Assembly (NCBI GenBank): GCA_025331435.1
Contig: JAIWNI010000188.1
Span: forward strand, 1-29,227
DNA: 29,227 bases
Direction of reading: 5' to 3'
DNA from: Choanephora cucurbitarum
Taxonomy: Eukaryota > Mucoromycota > Mucoromycetes > Mucorales > Choanephoraceae
In this document: positions 23,590 to 29,227 of the stretch, piece after piece
Layout: the number at the start of each line of letters is the position of its first letter
Position numbering within the stretch: the first letter of the stretch is position 1
The notes under the pieces: generated by a model
What the model was told of the DNA's origin: nothing
What the model saw: only the letters and a program-made list of their open reading frames with translations
The model's database searches: none
Position numbers and translations under genes: made by a program

Positions 23590-26500
23590 TGAGCCGTAGT
23601 GCAAAGGTCCAATGGTTGATCAGGCAGATCTAATTCAGGTGGGTGATATCCTACTTTGGCGATGTTGAATTTGTTGCATTCTAAATAGTCAGCTAATTTG
23701 CGTCCAATATCTTTTCGCATGTTTGTCCAATGTACTCCATCAAGTTGTAATAGGTCCTCAATACTTTGTAACCCGTAATGACCTAATTAATGAGCTTTCA
23801 AAATAAGTGTATCACGCTCGTATTCTGGTGGTGTCATGTACTCAGCAAACTTCATGGCCCTCATAACAATATTGAGGTGTGAATTACTTCTTTGTGATGA
23901 CGAAAAATGATTGAGATTACTTTTGCTGTCTGTTGGTAACATTTTAATGGCACTGTTACTTTCGTCAGACGAGAAAGTTTTGGAAGAAGAGGAAGAGTCG
24001 TAAGAAGGGGAAGAAATATTCCGTTCTTTGTATGCATTAAATATTTTAGTAGGGCGTGATTTGTTAAATTGGTTAAAGCGTGAGTTTAGCTTTTTAGATT
24101 TGGTCAGCTCTTTTTCCATATTTCTCTTGCGTTTCTTTTTAGTTATTGTACCATCACTAGTAATGTCAGCACAACTACCCCCCTTTAGAAGTGACGGTAC
24201 TTCGTTATCCGAATATAGGCGAGAGAGAGCGTCTGGTATAATGTTCGTAATGCCAGGCAGATAGACGCATGAAAACCTGTATGAGAAGATAGTTTCCCAC
24301 CAACCTAACATAAGCGCGTTAGGTGTTGCTTGGGTATTTAAGAATCAAGCTCTTATGATCCGTGTGTAAGGTAAACAAAATGAGATAAAGCCATTTATGA
24401 AATTTAGTGAAAGTACAGACAACGGCTAACAATTTTCGTTTGGTAGTACTATAATTACGCTCTGAAGGAGATGATTTTCGAGAGACTATAGCGAAGTATC
24501 AAATTTCATTGTCAATGATCTGATAAAGAATGCAACCAATTCCTGTAACACTTGCGTCTGTAGCAACATGAAAGCGATGAGACAGATTTGGAGCGGATAT
24601 AAAGGGTGCGTGGGCTAAGGCATATTTCAAATCATTAAATGCTTTGGTGTGTTGATCAGTCCAGACACCTTTAAGAGATTTATAGCTGCGAAGTGCATCC
24701 AATGGAGTAGAGAGTTTTGAGTAAAACGGAATTGAAGAACGAAAGAAGGACATAGAATCACGATAACTGGCTAATTGTCGACCTGTATTAGGAATAGGCC
24801 ATGAATATGCACTTGATACCTTTCGAGGATCTGGTATGAGTTTTCCACTAATAAGTGACCAGCCAAGAATATTAACACTCTTTTGTGCAAAAACTATCTT
24901 ATCTGGATTCAAGACTATGTTCGCATTTGTTAATCGTCTAATAACCTCTGCTACGCAGTCAGTGTGGTAAGATAAAGGAGGAAATGTAGAGATTATGATG
25001 TCATCGACGTAAACATTAACGTGTGGAAGATCTTCAATTAGAGTAGTCAAACATCTTTGAACGACAGATCAAACATGTGTGATACCAAAGCATGCTTTAA
25101 GATGAATATACTGTATTCCTGTAAAAGGATTAATTATAGCTAACTTTTCACGGTCAGGTTCATTAATAAGAAATGACGTGAATCAAGCATGTATGTCTGA
25201 AATGGTATGAATAGGCGCACTACCAATACTTTGATGGATTGAAGAGATTAATGGCAACTATTGTCTATCAGTAACAAGAAGTTGTTGGTTTAGCAAACGA
25301 ACATCACATACAATTCTGGGTTTATCCATTGAATAATTTCCATGAAGATCTTTCTTTTTTGTTACAAGCAAAGGACTATTGTAACCTTTGTGGAATGGAG
25401 CTCGTTTGATCACACCTTTAGCCAACCATACTTCAATCTGTCAATTGACGACTGAATGATAGGCTTCCGGTAGCTTATATGGAGCTTTATATGCAACAGT
25501 CTCAGGTTTAGTTTCGAAATGTATGGTAGCACCTGGTAAGTTACAACAGGAGTTCTTCATGTCAATCTCTGTATTAGGCTTAGGTAGATCGTTGATTACT
25601 TTCAGAAAAGGTTCACATTCAATGGAAGTTCCAAATGGATCATTATTAGGCTTACTGTTATCAAGATCGATTGGATCAGGTATCCTAGGACCGGCTGTAT
25701 CAATGTGTGTACTTACAAGACCAGTTATACCTATATTCTATGTATGTAGAATATCCATACCAAGACAAATAGGTACATTTTCATGTGAAAAAATGCAAAA
25801 ACTTCGAATGTTTGAGTAGTATCAATTTTATCACAGAAAAAGTTTAAAGGTGTAAAACCTATTTCAGTAACAGAAGCATCTTTACGACCAAGTTGTATCT
25901 TACCTATGGCTTTGGTAAGATGAACAGGGGTGCCAAGAGAGCGAAGGAATGATGGCGTTACTAAGAACCGTGTTGCACCTGTATCTAATAGGACGTACGT
26001 TTGAACGTTTTCTATTGTAACCGGTAAGAGAATAGACTTAGGTTCCAACTTCGGCTTTTGTATTAATTGAGTATCAGACTTACATTTCTCCGCTTGAGCA
26101 GCTATATTAAGAGATTCTTCATCAGAATCTTTGTCCATGTTGTCAATGGTTTGGGAGGGTTCTGGCGAAGGCAGACGAGAGGGAGAAGAAGCGGAATCTG
26201 GAAAAGCAGCAGCATTCTCGACAGACGCAGAAGCAGGTGAAGACCGCACAAAGTTACTCCAGGCAGTGACAACCTTTTTGTTCAGTACAGAGGCCAAGAA
26301 AACAGTGACATCCTTGTCAGAAGAACTAGCACGACCAGCAGAACCACAACGATGAGCGGGAGTCCAACCAGGAGAACCACAATGTTGACAGCTGTTTTTG
26401 TTCTTTGGAGCATCACCTCTCTTTCTGGCTTAATAGTCTTCTGTACTGTGTGTAGTTATCCGGTGAAAGGCACCAAACATACCTGTCTTGGGCTTCTTTT

Positions 26501-27602
26501 CAGAGACAGCAAAACCAGAAGCAGGTTTCGAGAATCGAACACGCTTATGATCAAAGGAAGATCTTTGATCCCTGTTTACCGGTGTAGTAAACACTGAAGA
26601 TGAGCGCTTGGAACCGGAGCTGGCTTCATATTGAATACGGGCTTGGTTATAAAAGTTTTTTGCTTTAGAACAGATATAGTGCAAGCTAACCTTCTTTTCT
26701 GCAGAAACAGATTCTAGAGTAATGTTGATTCGGTCAACAAGTTCATTTGGCAAAGCTTCCAGGAAGTAGTTTACCAGAACATGGCTATCTTGTACACCCG
26801 ACTTAATACGCAAAGTATTGGACTTGTCGATGAACTGTTCGATCGTCTCATGCTTGGAAGCGAAACGGATCTTAGAGAGTTCTTTGTGAACTTGTAGCTT
26901 TGAATCCGTACTTGGGTATGAGAGCAGTTCTAAAGGTATTCCAAGAAATACTCTTCACCGGTTTGCCAGCACCATAAACTAATTGATTAAGCCATATACG
27001 CTGATCAAGTTCGATACGTGTGAGCACCAAGCGGTACCGATAAGCGTCTATATTTAGCTCATAACAGACCATGACATCTTCGAACTTGTTAAAGCATGTC
27101 TCGCCATCAGGGTAAGTTGTATCGTTTGGAGCGAAGACATTATGTCCTGTCCACTGGAAGTACGGTATTTCCCCGGGACAGCCGGCATATTTACCAGAAA
27201 CCCTGGAAGTCGAGTAAGGGGAAGCTACAACGTCAAAGTTGTCCGAAGGAATCATTTGCATGTGCTTTGTTATCTTTGCTAGATCAGTAAATTTAACCTC
27301 AAAGGTATCACGAATTGCGGTCATATCCTTGCTTTTACCCTTGGCCAGTTGCTTAGCGGGAGTCTCACTTCATTCTTCAAATGAATAAAGCTGTTTCGTA
27401 AGCTGGAAGAACCAGATGACTCAGGTAAGTTAGAGAAAACAGAATTCAAAAGCACAGTACAGTGAGTAGAAGCATCATTCAAAGGGGACGGAAGAGCATC
27501 GAGCTTCATCTCTTCTTCTGCCGTTAATGGAGAAGTAAGAATGAATTTAGCCTCTTCAGGAGTGGGAGTGCGTGGAACATAGGGAGAGCCAGAAGCAGAC
27601 AT
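23590..27602 (-). pseudogene. Ty3/Gypsy retrotransposon gag-pol, decayed and truncated in integrase
   Basis: Reading from the ATG at 27602: gag with CFNKFEDVM and a CCHC-like knuckle (CQHCGSPGWTPAHRC, about 26395-26351); aspartic protease with DTGA at 25985-25974; reverse transcriptase with NVYVDDI (YVDD at 25011-25000); RNase H with HVATDAS and HTDHKSL; then YLPGITNIIPDALSRLY and the integrase zinc-finger region (GHYG...HWTNM...CNKFN). Homology stops near 23590, before the integrase core, so the 3' part and its LTR are missing. In-frame stops lie at 26432, 25443, 25260, 25185, 25071, 24501 and 23789. Frameshifts lie near 27330, 26840, 25785 and 24350. A conserved RNase H Glu appears as Lys (TTKRKLLAVV). 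It is a dead copy; no LTR was recognised. Confidence 0.85.
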
Positions 27603-28184
27603 AGTGATATTGAAGTAAGTAAACAGAGAGATAAGATTAATGAAAATGTTATAGATCAAATAATTCACAATTGTAATAAACAAGAGAAATTAATTAGACT
27701 TAAGATACTTTTTATTTACTTCAAAAAATTGATCTTATTTATACTTTTCATGAAGATGCTATTTCTACTGAGATTGTAATACTTTTATAGAGGCTAATAC
27801 TAAAAGATAATATCAACGACAAATCGGATGTAAGATTGATGGTGACAGTCTTGTAGGGAAGAAGTGCTTGTACAGGTTGATTGGCATACTGTACCTAAAT
27901 TCAAGTAACTGGTAAATCATTAGTGAGATGTCAGTACTGACCTTGAATAAGAATTATCCGAAACAATCGTCAAAGGAACAAGCTGAAGTCGAAATGGAAG
28001 TGATTGTTAAGTCATGAGTGGAACAATATTAGATCCGTACTGTATGAATACAACAACGGCAAATCTCCACGATCAGAACACATATGCCTCTTTTTTACCC
28101 AAAGTTAAATAATCTCTTTCGCAAAACATACTTCGTCTTTTGTTTTAACTTTTCATTTATTTTTTAAAAAAAAAGAAAGAAAGT
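27603..28184. other. Upstream flank of the Gypsy gag, possible LTR/leader remnant
   Basis: This AT-rich sequence lies between the gag start and the 3' end of the next gene. An LTR and primer-binding site would be expected here, but no TG...CA-bounded repeat can be checked because the other LTR is absent, and no tRNA-complementary site was recognised. Confidence 0.35.
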
Positions 28185-29227
28185 CTAAGATCTGATAGCC
28201 CTTGCATGAACAACTTTATCCGACTTTGTAAGTGGCATCTCTTGCTCAATCACCGTAAACTTTCTTTCGACGCGACGAGACGACAAGGCTCTCATATGAC
28301 CAATGTCCAGATTGTGAAAGAAGTCGTTCATCTATCAGTTTATTAGTATTACTATCTCACAATGACACAAATCAATATTCTACTTACTTATTCAAATCGC
28401 CAGGAAGGAACCGACACGCGTAAGTACTCACTTGAGTAGGTTGATTCGAAGTCAACCGATCTCTCTTCATCTGACATATACTGCACCTGGAACAGAGCTT
28501 CGCATTTTTCTTGTGTTCCATACCCTGTGGATAGATGCTCAAGCGCAGCATTGAACCATCTTTGGCGCGTGGCACACTTCTAAAAAAAAGGTAAGTAATT
28601 TTTATCAGAATTATGTGCTTTTATACTTACAGCTGAACGCATTTTTTGAGACTTGCGAACGATCTTCTTAGCATAACGCTCGTTCATTGACAACATGCTT
28701 AGCTTGTGAGTCTTCACCTGATAATCGAACACATTTCGAATACGCTCATCGATAGCTACGACTACAGTGTGATCTAGGCGTTGATCAAGTGCCATTCTTG
28801 CGCCGTCTTTGAACCTATTGCCAGCTAATTCGAAAACCTTTTCATGTACATCAATGTTGTACTTGGTGCGGTCACCCTCTGCTATGATGGCTGGTTTGAA
28901 AAGCAAGGAGCGGTTGAGGTCGAATACATACCCAGCAACCTCAGCTTCGTCAATGGCATCGCGGATGTATCCCCATCAAAAAAACACAATCAGATTGATC
29001 ATAACGGATACCGCTAAATCAATGTAAAACAAACTTACGCTAATTGTCGCACTTCTGTGATTCACTCTTCTGCGAGCACGAGATACAGGAGCAGCAGGAA
29101 GAAAGGCTTCAACTGCACACGAACGAGACTCAAGGTTGAGCATACGCGCTTCGTAGACACGAATGGTAGGGGTGGCAGGACGAATGACACGAGGGCGAGA
29201 GAAAGAGGCAGAAACTTGGGAAGTTTG
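28185..29227 (-). pseudogene. Unrecognised multi-exon gene, 3' part, nearly intact
   Basis: Exons 29227-29039, 28975-28631, 28579-28391 and 28331-28185 are all in phase 0 and read as one protein that enters from beyond the right edge. Exon 2 contains GYIRDAIDEAEVAGYVFDL and is rich in Lys/Arg near KKIVRKSQKMRSA. Exon 3 contains RWFNAALEHLSTGYG and QYMSDEERSVDF. Exon 4 reads MNDFFHNLDIGHMRALSS and ends in a basic tail. Two defects stand out: a TAA (28390-28388) directly before a GTAAGT donor, and a 63-nt first intron (29038-28976) that ends GA where AG is expected. If the TAA is the true stop, exon 4 would be untranslated. The arrangement resembles unannotated proteins that recur in Mucoromycota genomes (from memory); function unknown. 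Confidence 0.55.

Overview
The window looks like a gene-poor, transposon-rich stretch of an AT-rich fungal genome, most likely an early-diverging fungus of the Mucoromycota. The evidence is: spliceosomal introns of about 50-80 nt with GTAAGT-type donors; a fungal Crypton with an Ndc10_II-like recombinase and a GCR1_C domain; a Helitron; a Tnp2/CACTA-like transposase; and a Ty3/Gypsy element. There is no bacterial operon structure and no ribosome binding sites. The assignment is inference from family resemblance; no species is claimed.

Layout, left to right. 1-793 (minus) is the 5' part of a decayed C2H2-finger protein resembling Mucoromycota transposases. 1278-1469 is a MITE-like imperfect palindrome. 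1946-3450 holds decayed coding remnants, best read on the plus strand. 4438-5486 (minus) is a pseudogene of an unrecognised protein with a basic C-terminus. 5736-7135 is a 1.4-kb fold-back element whose 272-bp, nearly identical arms each carry a tRNA-like Pol III promoter. 7539-12260 is a decayed Helitron RepHel gene. 12457-13466 has repeats built on GCGAAG motifs, a GGGTGTGT minisatellite and a GC-rich hairpin. 13667-16815 is a decayed Tnp2/CACTA-like transposase. 18379-20967 is an apparently intact five-exon Crypton recombinase gene. 23590-27602 (minus) is a decayed Ty3/Gypsy gag-pol cut off in the integrase. 28185-29227 (minus) is the 3' part of an unrecognised multi-exon gene with one nonsense codon.

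Most genes here do not cooperate. Each large element once encoded its own mobility protein, and nearly all are broken by stops and frameshifts. The exception is the Crypton. Its five exons join in phase into a 771-residue protein with the tyrosine-recombinase residues (R, HxxR, W, Y) in place. It has a TATA box, and near-identical 16-bp direct repeats lie about 3.3 kb apart around it. It is the best candidate for an active or recently active, or domesticated, system. The fold-back element with paired convergent Pol III promoters is the most unusual non-coding structure.
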